From: Winogradskyella psychrotolerans
GTDB lineage: Bacteria; Bacteroidota; Bacteroidia; Flavobacteriales; Flavobacteriaceae
Length of the DNA stretch: 64,000 bases
Direction: 5' to 3'
Assembly (NCBI RefSeq): GCF_018860565.1
Contig: NZ_JAHKPS010000029.1
Coordinates: 231,260-295,259 of the forward strand
In this document: positions 16,602-25,068 of the stretch, piece after piece
Position numbering within the stretch: the stretch's first letter is position 1
Layout: every line of letters begins with the position of its first letter
Program-made: the position numbers and the translations under genes
The notes under the pieces: generated by a model
Databases searched by the model: none
Told to the model about the DNA's origin: nothing
The model's input: only the letters and a program-made list of their open reading frames with translations

Positions 16602-17009
16602 TTAATCTTTTTTCTTATAAGCCATAACCTTTATCTCAACCACCAAATCTGGATGAGGTAATTGATGCACCGCAACTGTAGTTCTAGTTGGTCCTGTTTC
16701 TTTTTCGAAGAATTCTGCGTAAGCTTTGTTATAATCGGCAAAGTCATTCATGTTGACTAAAAATGAGGTAACATCTACCACATCTTTTAAGCTCGCCCCA
16801 ACTTTTTGAAGATTCTTATCTATGTTTTTTAAGACTTCTTGAGTTTGTGTATAGGCATTTAAGCGTTTTGTTCCCATCTCGTCTATAATATCAACTCCAG
16901 CAATGGTGTTATCTGGTAGACGAGAGCTTGTGCCTGAAACGAAAATAAAATCGCCAACTTGCTTTACATGTGGATAGGCTCCTCTTGGTGTTACTATTTT
17001 CTCGCTCAT
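16602..17009 (-). CDS. RidA family protein, probable 2-aminomuconate deaminase
   Basis: 135 residues of the YjgF/YER057c/UK114 (RidA) fold, which forms trimers that hydrolyse enamines and imines. [17 protein letters not shown] opens the fold; the active-site region [20 protein letters not shown] carries the conserved Arg. Aminomuconate deaminases of the nitrobenzoate/kynurenine route (NbaF/AmnD type) belong to this superfamily, and the gene sits between kmo and the aldehyde dehydrogenase. That context favours deamination of 2-aminomuconate over a general RidA housekeeping role, though the latter is not excluded. Confidence 0.85.
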   Translation of the reverse strand: MSEKIVTPRGAYPHVKQVGDFIFVSGTSSRLPDNTIAGVDIIDEMGTKRLNAYTQTQEVLKNIDKNLQKVGASLKDVVDVTSFLVNMNDFADYNKAYAEFFEKETGPTRTTVAVHQLPHPDLVVEIKVMAYKKKD

Positions 17010-17071
17010 AATTTTGTTTTAATTACTTCTGTTATTTTATTTTCAATTAATCATTAATCACTAATCATTAA

Positions 17072-18472
17072 TCAATGCAATCCCGCAATCCGATCATCTT
17101 CTAAAATAGCTTCAGTTTCTGCTTTTACTTTATCTAAAATGTCTTTTAAATCATCTTCAGTTGATATAATTTTATCAGTTAACATATTCAATATAGCCTT
17201 GTCTTGTGCTCGTCCTCTTAACATTGCTTCATTGTATCCAATGTCTTCGTTAAAGGTAACCAAACTATATTTTGATGAATAGGCACTAGGAAATTCTTTT
17301 TCTAAAGCCATTTCAATTTTTCGTTTTTCTTGAAAAATAGGATTGGCAACATGACCTTTCATTTCATGGAAATTGTCAATGGCTAAATCGGCAATGGCAT
17401 CTGTGTCTTTCTTTCTGTTTTTCTCGTAAGCTTCAAACGTAGCTTCCCAATTATCTAGATTTTGATCTAGTACTTTATCAAATTCAACCACATCTTCAAA
17501 TGAGGCATTCATACCTTGACCATAAAAAGGAACTATAGCATGTGCTGAATCTCCCATTAATAAGGTGTTGCCTTTATAATGCCAAGGGGAACATTTTACG
17601 GTTCCTAAAGCTGCTGTTGGATTTTCGAAAAAATCATCCACCAAATTCGGCATGATTTCTAAAGCATCTGGGAATTCTTTTTGGAAGAATTCTGTGACGA
17701 CTTCTGGTGTGGTTAAATTATTAAAATTGTATTCTCCTTCGCTGTAACTTAAAAATAAAGTGACTGTAAAACTACCGTCTAAATTTGGTAAAGCGATAAG
17801 CATAAAGCTACTTCTTGGCCAAATGTGTAACGCATTTTTATAGGTTTTGTAACCACCATCTTCTTTTGGTAAAAAGGTTAATTCCTTATAACCGTGACTT
17901 AAATACTCTTGCGAAAAACTGAATAGGAATTTATGACTTAAATAATAGCTTTTTCGTAATGCGGATCCAGCTCCATCTGTGGCGATAATACAATCTGCAT
18001 CTTCAATAAACTCTTCTTTAGAATTGTAATCTTGGAATAAGGCTGTGGTTTTTTCGAAATCTACAGAATTACATTTCTTGTTGAAATGAATGGTGACATT
18101 ATCATGCTTTTCGGCTTCGGTTAAAAGTAAACCATTGAGTTCCCCTCTAGAAATGGAATTGATATATTCATAATCTCTTCCACTGTAATTAGATAAAAAC
18201 GTATTGCCTTCTTTGTCGTGAATCATTCTTCCGTTCATAGGAATGCACAATGCTTTCACTTTATCTTCAATACCAACGAGTTTCATGGCTTTGTTTCCAC
18301 GGTCCGAAAATGCTAAATTGATGGAACGACCTGCAGAAATATCTGTAGTTCTTAGGTCTGGACGCATTTCGTAAACAGTGACGTTGTAGCCTCTTTGCCC
18401 TAGTCTTAATGCTAATAGGCTTCCGCAGAGTCCTGCGCCTATGATTAGTATGTTTTGTTGTTTGTTACTCAT
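17072..18472 (-). CDS. kmo: Kynurenine 3-monooxygenase, FAD-dependent
   Basis: 466 residues. Hydroxylates L-kynurenine to 3-hydroxykynurenine using NADPH, O2 and FAD. The Rossmann FAD motif is IIGAGLCGSLLALRLGQRGY near residue 10, and the second FAD motif is LLMGDSAHAIVPFYGQGMNA. ISAGRSINLAFSDRG near residues 46-60 is characteristic of KMO rather than generic aromatic hydroxylases. The C-terminal helices are soluble, without the membrane anchor of mitochondrial KMO. Upstream lies a 265-base spacer with a repeat element and then kynU. Confidence 0.95.
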   Translation of the reverse strand: MSNKQQNILIIGAGLCGSLLALRLGQRGYNVTVYEMRPDLRTTDISAGRSINLAFSDRGNKAMKLVGIEDKVKALCIPMNGRMIHDKEGNTFLSNYSGRDYEYINSISRGELNGLLLTEAEKHDNVTIHFNKKCNSVDFEKTTALFQDYNSKEEFIEDADCIIATDGAGSALRKSYYLSHKFLFSFSQEYLSHGYKELTFLPKEDGGYKTYKNALHIWPRSSFMLIALPNLDGSFTVTLFLSYSEGEYNFNNLTTPEVVTEFFQKEFPDALEIMPNLVDDFFENPTAALGTVKCSPWHYKGNTLLMGDSAHAIVPFYGQGMNASFEDVVEFDKVLDQNLDNWEATFEAYEKNRKKDTDAIADLAIDNFHEMKGHVANPIFQEKRKIEMALEKEFPSAYSSKYSLVTFNEDIGYNEAMLRGRAQDKAILNMLTDKIISTEDDLKDILDKVKAETEAILEDDRIAGLH

Positions 18473-18514
18473 AAGTTTTTTTCAATCTGAACTTGTATCA
18501 GAATTTTTTTAGTT

Positions 18515-18700
18515 CTGTTCATTTTGTCTTGATACAAAACGAACCAAAAAATCACAATCAATCTGAGGAAATCCCTTCGGAACATTCGCTTTCAAAGTTT
18601 CATGCTTGAAGCTTCGCTTCGCAGTTCCACTTTTTCGCTCTTTATTTCTGCAGATTGATGTTCAATTTTTCAAATTGATTTAGGATTTGAATATTTAATT
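18515..18700. repeat. Probable dispersed flavobacterial intergenic element
   Basis: The 265-base kmo-kynU spacer contains TTTTGT-CTTGAT-ACAAAA (18522-18539), a small hairpin. A section follows that is bounded by a 9-base inverted repeat: ATCAATCTG at 18557-18565 and CAGATTGAT at 18651-18659. Between them lies GCTTGAAGCTTCGCTTCGCA. I recall similar sequence as a dispersed intergenic repeat in Flavobacteriaceae. No open reading frame of note is present. Outer edges are approximate. Confidence 0.5.
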
Positions 18701-18737
18701 ATTTGTTTTATTCATTCCAATTGTTTTTCTAGTTGTG

Positions 18738-20045
18738 CTAAATGCTCAATATTTCCTTCATCTTCTCAACCATCAAATAAACATCTTCAAATGAATTATA
18801 CAATGGCACTGGTGCGCATCTAATGACATCTGGTTCTCTCCAATCGCTAATGACTCCGGCTTCGGTTAATTTATCGTGTAATGATTTATCAGCGTTTAAA
18901 ACTTGAATAGATAACTGACAACCACGTTCATTAGGATTTTCTGGTGTGATAATTCTTATGGTATCTTCTCCTAAGCCTTTCAGTAAATACTCGAAATAAC
19001 CCGTTAGTTTTTTCGATTTTTCAATCAGTTTTTCAATACCAACTTCATTAAACATATCTAAAGACGCTTTAATGGCGGCCATTGATAAAATAGGTGGGTT
19101 ACTTAATTGCCAGCCTTCGGCTCCAGGTAATACATCAAACTCATGGCGCATATTAAAACGTGTGTCTTTGTTGTGGCTCCACCAACCTGTAAATCGGTTG
19201 AGGTCTTTGTCGTAAGCATGACGCTCATGGACAAAACAACCCGACAAACTTCCTGGTCCAGAATTCATGTACTTGTAAGTACACCAAACGGCAAAATCGG
19301 CTCCAGAATTATGTAAGTCTAAATTAACGTTTCCGGCACCATGTGCACAATCAAAACCGACTTTACAATCATAACTGTGTCCTAAGTCTGTAATACGCTT
19401 AAAGTCGAAAAACTGACCAGTGTAATAATTGACACCACCAATCATTATTAATGCAATCTCGTTACCGTGTGTTTTTAAAATAGCTTCTAAGTCGTCATAA
19501 TTTAGTAATTCTTCACCCTCTCTTGGTTGCCAGAGAATTAAACCTTCTTTATCATCGTAACCATGATGGCGTAATTGCGATTCTACAGCATATTTATCTG
19601 AAGGAAAGGCGTCACTTTCAATAAGTATTTTATAACGTTCTTTGGTTGGTTTGTAAAAAGACGCCATCATAAAATGCAGATTTGCCGTTAAAGAGTTCAT
19701 AGTGACCACTTCAATTGGTTTTGCGCCAACTAATTTTGCTGTGGCTTCTGTTAGGAATTCATGATATGGTAACCAAGGGTTTTTGGCATCTGTATGACCT
19801 TCTACACCTAGATTTGCCCAATCTTCTAGTTCTTGATTGATATAAGACTTTGTAGATTTGGGTTGAAGTCCCAAAGAGTTGCCACAGAGGTAAATAAGTT
19901 CATTTCCGTGTTTGTCTTTTGGAATATGAAATTGAGTTCTATAATGAGATAATTCGTCTAATTTGTCTTGCGCCTTAGCATAATCAAGACTGGGGTTGTA
20001 GTTGGACAATTTGAAAGGTTTTTCGGTTTGTAACAAAAATAGCAT
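18738..20045 (-). CDS. kynU: Kynureninase
   Basis: PLP enzyme of the aspartate aminotransferase fold. It cleaves kynurenine or 3-hydroxykynurenine to (hydroxy)anthranilate plus alanine. From ATG 20045 it has 435 residues. The PLP lysine is in FAVWCTYKYMNSGPGSLSG and the phosphate/pyridine segment is KVGFDCAHGAGN. LYLCGNSLGLQPKS and the Trp-rich GWWSHN segment are family signatures. The first ~12 residues (MLFLLQTEKPFK) are not typical; a TTG just before SNYNPSLDYAKAQ could be the real start. It is the first gene of the minus-strand kynurenine series. Confidence 0.95.
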   Translation of the reverse strand: MLFLLQTEKPFKLSNYNPSLDYAKAQDKLDELSHYRTQFHIPKDKHGNELIYLCGNSLGLQPKSTKSYINQELEDWANLGVEGHTDAKNPWLPYHEFLTEATAKLVGAKPIEVVTMNSLTANLHFMMASFYKPTKERYKILIESDAFPSDKYAVESQLRHHGYDDKEGLILWQPREGEELLNYDDLEAILKTHGNEIALIMIGGVNYYTGQFFDFKRITDLGHSYDCKVGFDCAHGAGNVNLDLHNSGADFAVWCTYKYMNSGPGSLSGCFVHERHAYDKDLNRFTGWWSHNKDTRFNMRHEFDVLPGAEGWQLSNPPILSMAAIKASLDMFNEVGIEKLIEKSKKLTGYFEYLLKGLGEDTIRIITPENPNERGCQLSIQVLNADKSLHDKLTEAGVISDWREPDVIRCAPVPLYNSFEDVYLMVEKMKEILSI

Positions 20046-20152
20046 AATTATATTAAATTTCCGTTAATCGATTAATTCAGAAAGTGTCATAAGAATTAAA
20101 AAGAATTAAATAGTTTTACGCACATTTTTTCGGCTAAATAAATAGCGAATAA

Positions 20153-20160
20153 TAATTTTG
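20153..20160 (+). promoter_or_regulatory. -7 promoter box for the sensor kinase
   Basis: TAATTTTG matches TAnnTTTG and ends only three bases before the ATG at 20164, predicting a leaderless or near-leaderless mRNA. The in-frame TTG at 20158 overlaps the box, so it is unlikely to be a start. Confidence 0.55.
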
Positions 20161-20163
20161 TAT

Positions 20164-21552
20164 ATGCTAAAAAAACTTTGGTTGTCCTATCGCCAATGGT
20201 ATATTGAGTATAGTGGTTTTTCTAATCAAAAAGAAAAAGAAGACTTAACCTATTTTAGAGATAAACTGTTTGTCTCTATTTTAATATTAACCCTTGCCTT
20301 AAGTTTAATATCTTATATTCCTAGTGCAGGAATGGCTATTGCATTAGATAAAGACTTTGTTTTTGTAATAGATACTGTAGCTGTTTTGGTTATGCTGTTT
20401 TTACTTTTTAATAAACGAATGCATCTAACAACAAAGAAAACCATTTTTTCCATCAATTTGTTTTTGTTGTCTTTTGCTTTAATTATAGATCTAGGGCTTA
20501 ATGGTAATGGAACTATTTTGCTTTTTATGCTTAGCATTCTAATAACACTTTATAGTGGAAAAAAAGCAGGTGTTAATTCTGTTGTAGTATCTGCGGTGTT
20601 TTATGCTATTGTATTGATTGTTGATTATGTTAAGTGGGTAGATATTCGGTTTTTTTCAGAGTCACCAATAGAAATATTATTTGTTGTCTTTATTAATAAT
20701 GTACTTTTTGGACTGCTTACAGTTCTTTCAGTTTCGTTTTTAGTCGATCGTTTACACAATGCATTATTAAAAGAAAATCAATTACAAGATGAACTTCTTG
20801 AAAAGCATAAAAATGTAATTATTGCAAAAGAGCGTGCAGAAGAGTCCGATCAGTTAAAATCTGCATTTTTAACCAATATGAGTCACGAAATTAGAACACC
20901 AATGTATGGTATTTTGGGTAGTGCTGAACTTTTAAAAGCTTACCACAAGCAAGATGAAGAATACCAAGAATATGTTAAGGTGATAGAAGGGAGTGGTAAT
21001 GAGTTATTAGATGTAATTACAGATATTTTAAATATATCTAAGATTGAAACAGGTCTAATGGCTGTTAGAAAATCGTTGTTTAATGTGAACGAGTGTATTC
21101 GGTCTATTTATGAGTTGTTCTTGCCAGAAGCAGAAATGAAAAATGTTGAGTTTACATTAAATAATTTTATTCCTGAAAGTAAGAGTCTAATAAATTCAGA
21201 TAACGATAAGCTTACAGCAGTATTAAAGCATTTAATAGAGAATGCTGTAAAATACACTTCTAAAGGAGATAGAATTTATATTAGTTGTAGTTTGGATAGT
21301 TCTGCGTCTCAATTAGAATTTTTTATAAAAGATACAGGTGTTGGTATTCCTGATGATAAAAAAGAGACTATTTTTAATCCTTTTTATCAGGTTGATGTCG
21401 GTAATAAAAATGCTCTTCATGGCTCTGGTATTGGCTTATCTATATCTAAAGCCTATATAGAAATGTTAGGAGGAAACTTAATTTTAGAAAGTGAAACAGG
21501 AATAGGAACCTCTTTTAGATTTAATGTCGCTATTGATTTGCAAAGCGTTTAA
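20164..21552 (+). CDS. Membrane sensor histidine kinase
   Basis: 462 residues. Several transmembrane helices fill residues about 38-200 (LFVSILILTLALSLISYI; FVIDTVAVLVMLFLLF; INLFLLSFALIIDLGL; ILFVVFINNVLFGLLTVLS). A short coiled linker follows, then HisKA with phospho-acceptor His241 in TNMSHEIRTPMYGILGS. The HATPase domain shows N box LIENAVKYTSKGD, G1 KDTGVGIPDDKKE and G2 GSGIGLSISKAY. No extracytoplasmic sensor domain or receiver is present. No response regulator gene is adjacent, so it is an orphan here. The input signal is unknown; a membrane-embedded sensor is likely. Confidence 0.92.
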   Translation: MLKKLWLSYRQWYIEYSGFSNQKEKEDLTYFRDKLFVSILILTLALSLISYIPSAGMAIALDKDFVFVIDTVAVLVMLFLLFNKRMHLTTKKTIFSINLFLLSFALIIDLGLNGNGTILLFMLSILITLYSGKKAGVNSVVVSAVFYAIVLIVDYVKWVDIRFFSESPIEILFVVFINNVLFGLLTVLSVSFLVDRLHNALLKENQLQDELLEKHKNVIIAKERAEESDQLKSAFLTNMSHEIRTPMYGILGSAELLKAYHKQDEEYQEYVKVIEGSGNELLDVITDILNISKIETGLMAVRKSLFNVNECIRSIYELFLPEAEMKNVEFTLNNFIPESKSLINSDNDKLTAVLKHLIENAVKYTSKGDRIYISCSLDSSASQLEFFIKDTGVGIPDDKKETIFNPFYQVDVGNKNALHGSGIGLSISKAYIEMLGGNLILESETGIGTSFRFNVAIDLQSV

Positions 21553-21580
21553 GTCTGTTTCTTCTTATATGTCTCAAGAA

Positions 21581-21615
21581 AAAAGCACTTCAATATAAAA
21601 AAATGAAGTGCTTTT
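21581..21615 (+). terminator. Terminator hairpin after the kinase gene
   Basis: Arms AAAAGCACTTCA (21581-21592) and TGAAGTGCTTTT (21604-21615) with an A-rich 11-base loop. Symmetric A/T flanks mean it could serve both this gene and the convergent lipoprotein gene. Confidence 0.8.
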
Positions 21616-21713
21616 AATATATATAGACGCCCTAAGGCGGAAAATGTAAGCTATGTATTTTAAGTTAAAACTTAGAACACGAATCTTACATTATAGATTA
21701 CAAAAATACAGCC

Positions 21714-22403
21714 TTATTTCTGATCATCCAAAGTGATACTGACATCTGTGAAATACAAATTCCAATTGCCACCTTCTTGTTTGTGATCTGTCGCTATTTT
21801 AATGCCATTGTAATTTTTGTAATTTTCAAAAGTTGTAGTTAGTGAAGGTTCTGCTGAATTACCTTTTCTGTAAACCCACTCTCTTATTATAAATTGTTCA
21901 TCATAAAAAATATCATAAGCATCGCCTGGTGTGTAACCGCCTTCGTTAGAATAGGTAAGGGTTATCTTATTTAATTCGGTTTTGCTAATTGGAGCTTGTG
22001 CTTTTGTGGGTTCAGAAATTGTAGCAGAAGTGTCCCATACCAATTGAAAAGGAACCAAAAGCCAGAATTTATCATTAATAAAGCCTCTATCATTGGCTAT
22101 TTGTATACTGTCCATATGCTTTCTAGAATATCGTTGTTCTCCATGTAAAGATTCAAAAAGTACTTCGTCCGTTTTAGGATACCAAGACCAAGACCGTCCT
22201 TTTCCTTCTCTGCTGTCGGTATCTACTTGAAAGGTGAATTTTATTTCAGAGACATTCTTCCAATGTTCAAAACCATGGGCGTTTGCAATTTTTTTAGCTA
22301 TGGATAATTCTTGAGTGTCGGTTTTTAAGCTTGTTTGTTGTGGATCAGATTTACAGTTCAAAACAAGTAGTAAACAGATGAGACCTAGATTTAATGACTT
22401 CAT
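21714..22403 (-). CDS. Lipoprotein of unknown function
   Basis: 229 residues. A type II signal peptide with lipobox ends at Cys17 (LLLVLNCKSDP), so it is an envelope lipoprotein. The mature part starts with AKKIANAHGFEHWKNVSEIKF, and later has beta-strand segments with many Trp/Tyr residues (GRSWSWYPKTDEVLFE; FWLLVPFQLVWDTS; DEQFIIREWVYRKG). This pattern suggests a LolA/LolB-like half-barrel of the kind seen in DUF6503-type proteins, but I cannot confirm the family. It diverges from a methyltransferase gene across 42 bases. Confidence 0.8.
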   Translation of the reverse strand: MKSLNLGLICLLLVLNCKSDPQQTSLKTDTQELSIAKKIANAHGFEHWKNVSEIKFTFQVDTDSREGKGRSWSWYPKTDEVLFESLHGEQRYSRKHMDSIQIANDRGFINDKFWLLVPFQLVWDTSATISEPTKAQAPISKTELNKITLTYSNEGGYTPGDAYDIFYDEQFIIREWVYRKGNSAEPSLTTTFENYKNYNGIKIATDHKQEGGNWNLYFTDVSITLDDQK

Positions 22404-22445
22404 ATTAAAAAAGATATAGTAAATTACACGCTAAATTAATCAACC

Positions 22446-23246
22446 ATGAAAGACGATACTAATTATTTTGAAGTGAATAAGGCTACCTGGAATAAAAAAG
22501 TAGCCATACATGCTCAAAGTGAAATGTATAATATGGACGCTTTTAAAGCGGGAAAAACATCATTAATGCCTTATGAGTTAAAGGCGTTGGGTGACGTAAA
22601 CGGGAAGTCGTTATTGCATTTGCAGTGTCATTTTGGTCAAGATACATTGAGTTGGAGTCGGATGGGAGCAAAGTGTACTGGTGTAGATTTGAGTAATGAA
22701 GGTGTGAAATTAGCGAAGGAATTAAATACCGAATTACAACTCGATGCAGAATTTGTATGCTGCAATGTTTTAGAGACTTCTAAACATATTTCTGAAACTT
22801 TTGATATTGTATTTACCAGTTACGGAACTATTGGTTGGTTGCCAGATTTAAAGCCTTGGGCTAAAATGATTGCTGAACGCTTAAACGTTGGAGGAACATT
22901 TTACATTGTAGAATTTCATCCTATTGCATGGATGTTTGATTATGTAGATGGGCAACCAAAAATGATATATCATTACAGTCAAGATGAAGTGATTTATGAC
23001 GAATATGAAGGGACTTATGCTAATCAGGATTCAAAAATGGTCAGTAAAGAGTATGGTTGGAATCATGGCTTAAGCGAAGTTGTTAACGCGCTTATTGAAG
23101 CCGGTTTACAAATTGACTATCTTAATGAATATGACGAAAGTCCTTATGACGTGTTTCCAGATTTAATAAAAACAGAATCCGAAATGTATAAGATGAAGCA
23201 TCAATTATTTCCTATGATTTTTGAGTTGAAGGCCACAAAAATCTAG
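22446..23246 (+). CDS. Class I SAM-dependent methyltransferase
   Basis: 266 residues. SAM motif I is SLLHLQCHFGQDTLSWSRMG, followed by the acidic strand end CTGVDLSNEGVKLAKELN and the post-II segment FDIVFTSYGTIGWLPDLKPW. The early Trp-rich NTIDYFEVN-like opening (YFEVNKATWNKKVAIHA) is common in this uncharacterised Bacteroidota methyltransferase group. Likely a small-molecule methyltransferase; the substrate is unknown. No partner gene suggests a pathway. Confidence 0.87.
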   Translation: MKDDTNYFEVNKATWNKKVAIHAQSEMYNMDAFKAGKTSLMPYELKALGDVNGKSLLHLQCHFGQDTLSWSRMGAKCTGVDLSNEGVKLAKELNTELQLDAEFVCCNVLETSKHISETFDIVFTSYGTIGWLPDLKPWAKMIAERLNVGGTFYIVEFHPIAWMFDYVDGQPKMIYHYSQDEVIYDEYEGTYANQDSKMVSKEYGWNHGLSEVVNALIEAGLQIDYLNEYDESPYDVFPDLIKTESEMYKMKHQLFPMIFELKATKI

Positions 23247-23339
23247 TGGTTTTTTTATGACGCAACGCAGCAGAAATTGAGTGTTAACTCGTTTTTAAGC
23301 TAAATGTAAACACTCACTTACCGATTAATAAATTTTAAT

Positions 23340-24227
23340 TTGAATACAATAAAACGTCTAATCTTTCTACTTAGTATCAATTTTTGTGCAGCTCAAAGCA
23401 TTAATGGAGTTGTAAAAGATTCTTTAACAGGTGAAGCTATAGCGTATGCAAATATTCTTTTAAAGAACGGGAAAGGAACCTACTCAGATGAATTAGGAAG
23501 CTTTAAGTTGAAGGTGAAAAATGTTCATACAGATACTTTAAAAGTTTCAACAATAGGGTATGAGTCTCAATTTATACCTGTCAATTTGTTTAAAGATGAT
23601 TTGATTTATAACGTTTTATTAGCGCCAAAAACAGAAGGTTTAGATGAGGTTCTTATTTCTAGTAAAAAATTAAAATATGGTAAAAGGGAAATTTTAGGTG
23701 AACAGCGTGAGGGTAATCAGAGTGTGACGTCTTTAATTGGTTATGAAACGGCTGTTTTAATCGAGAACCCTGAAAACAAAACAGGAAAAGTAAATGGGGT
23801 TTACATCAGCCTAAAAAAGAGAAATGATGCCGAATATATAGCCACTTTTAATGTGAAATTTTATCAGTTTGATTCTATTGCTAATGCACCAGGAGAATTA
23901 TTGTATAATAAAAATATATACGTTCAACCTAAAAATAAAAAATATAAATTATGGGTTAATGTTGAAGATTTAGGCATTCCCTTTCCTGAAAATGGAATGT
24001 GTGTAGGTGTAGAAATGGTTAATACACATGGTAAAGTAAAAAAGTACGCTTATTTTGGTCCCATGTATAGGTATACATTTACAGAGGATAAGACGTTGCA
24101 GACTTGGTCTAATTACCATAACTCAGGCTGGAGGCGTGGAGCTATTGATTATAAAAATCCGAAACGCACTAAAGTGGGATTTTTAAATCCCATGATAGGG
24201 GTTGAAGTGGAGTATCTTTTAGAGTAA
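23340..24227 (+). CDS. Exported carboxypeptidase-like regulatory domain protein
   Basis: 295 residues. The start is a TTG because the signal peptide NTIKRLIFLLSINFCAAQ begins at once and no ATG is available. Residues about 19-105 form a CarboxypepD_reg-like domain (INGVVKDSLTGEAIAYANIL; GTYSDELGSFKLKVKN; STIGYESQFIPVN). The rest is an unrecognised beta-rich domain (VYISLKKRNDAEYIATFNVK; KKYKLWVNVEDLGIPFPENG) that may bind a partner or ligand. There is no TonB barrel. Probably periplasmic. It converges with msrA. Confidence 0.82.
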   Translation: MNTIKRLIFLLSINFCAAQSINGVVKDSLTGEAIAYANILLKNGKGTYSDELGSFKLKVKNVHTDTLKVSTIGYESQFIPVNLFKDDLIYNVLLAPKTEGLDEVLISSKKLKYGKREILGEQREGNQSVTSLIGYETAVLIENPENKTGKVNGVYISLKKRNDAEYIATFNVKFYQFDSIANAPGELLYNKNIYVQPKNKKYKLWVNVEDLGIPFPENGMCVGVEMVNTHGKVKKYAYFGPMYRYTFTEDKTLQTWSNYHNSGWRRGAIDYKNPKRTKVGFLNPMIGVEVEYLLE

Positions 24228-24247
24228 TTTTTTTTTATAATTGTTTA

Positions 24248-24280
24248 AGACCTGTCAGATTTTTAAAACCTGACAGATCT
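24248..24280. terminator. Bidirectional hairpin between convergent genes
   Basis: Arms AGACCTGTCAG (24248-24258) and CTGACAGATCT (24270-24280) with one mismatch, followed by TTTTT. The AGACCTGTCAG/CTGACAGGTCT hairpin is one I recall as a recurrent terminator-like repeat in flavobacterial genomes. Confidence 0.7.
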
Positions 24281-24286
24281 TTTTAT

Positions 24287-24949
24287 TTAATGGTTTTTAT
24301 TCTCCTTCAATAACTCAGGGAATTTAGCTTTGAATTTATTTAATCTCGGAATAGAAACATTTCTTATATAGCCTTGATTAGGATGTAAGCGTTCATAGTT
24401 TTGGTGGTAATCTTCGGCAATCCAAAATTTTTGGAATGGATAAACTTCAGCAGCTATAGTGGCATCTAATTCTTTGGCTAATGCTGCTTTTTTATCTTCT
24501 ATGATTTGCTTTTGTTCATCGTTTTGATAAAAGATAATAGAGCGGTATTGCGAGCCATGATCTGGTCCTTGGCCATTAACTTGAGTAGGATTCTGAGAAC
24601 CAAAATACACATCTACTAAAGTTGCAAAACTTACGACTTCAGGATCATAAATAATTTCTACAGCTTCTGCGTGGCCGGTTCTACCCGTATTGCTTGCTTC
24701 ATAAGTTGGGTTTTTAGTATATCCACCAGCATATCCTGAAATAGATTCTTCAACGCCTTTTACACTCTCAAAAATCGCTTCTACACACCAAAAGCAACCA
24801 CTTGCAAAATAAGCTTTTGCTTTACCGTCTTTTAACGGCACCACTACGGGTTCTGCGTCGATTACAGCTTGTTGCTTTGGGTTTGTTTGTGCTTGGTTGT
24901 GACAACTGAACACTAAGGCTATAGTTAAAATACTTAGTAACTTTTTCAT
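24287..24949 (-). CDS. msrA: Peptide-methionine (S)-S-oxide reductase, lipoprotein form
   Basis: 220 residues. Repairs the S-epimer of methionine sulfoxide. The catalytic Cys52 lies in the MsrA signature GCFWCVEAIFESVKGVEESI, followed by SGYAGG. The glutamate/tyrosine pocket GRTGHAEAVEI and GPDHGSQYRSIIFY are intact. An N-terminal lipobox with Cys16 (ALVFSCHNQA) directs it to the envelope as a lipoprotein, so it acts on oxidised periplasmic or surface proteins. No msrB is adjacent. Confidence 0.95.
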   Translation of the reverse strand: MKKLLSILTIALVFSCHNQAQTNPKQQAVIDAEPVVVPLKDGKAKAYFASGCFWCVEAIFESVKGVEESISGYAGGYTKNPTYEASNTGRTGHAEAVEIIYDPEVVSFATLVDVYFGSQNPTQVNGQGPDHGSQYRSIIFYQNDEQKQIIEDKKAALAKELDATIAAEVYPFQKFWIAEDYHQNYERLHPNQGYIRNVSIPRLNKFKAKFPELLKENKNH

Positions 24950-25022
24950 GCTTTAATTTTCTTTAATTAAGTAGTCGTAGAAAATTGCAAATCCTTATTA
25001 TAAAATTATATTAAATAAAAAA

Positions 25023-25046
25023 AAGCCTTTGCGTTGGCAAAGGCTT
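25023..25046 (-). terminator. Terminator after the coiled-coil gene
   Basis: Arms AAGCCTTTGC (25023-25032) and GCAAAGGCTT (25037-25046) with loop GTTG. On the minus strand it is followed by a run of eight T, about 23 bases after the stop of the coiled-coil gene. Confidence 0.88.
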
Positions 25047-25068
25047 AGATACATGATGTGTTTAATGT

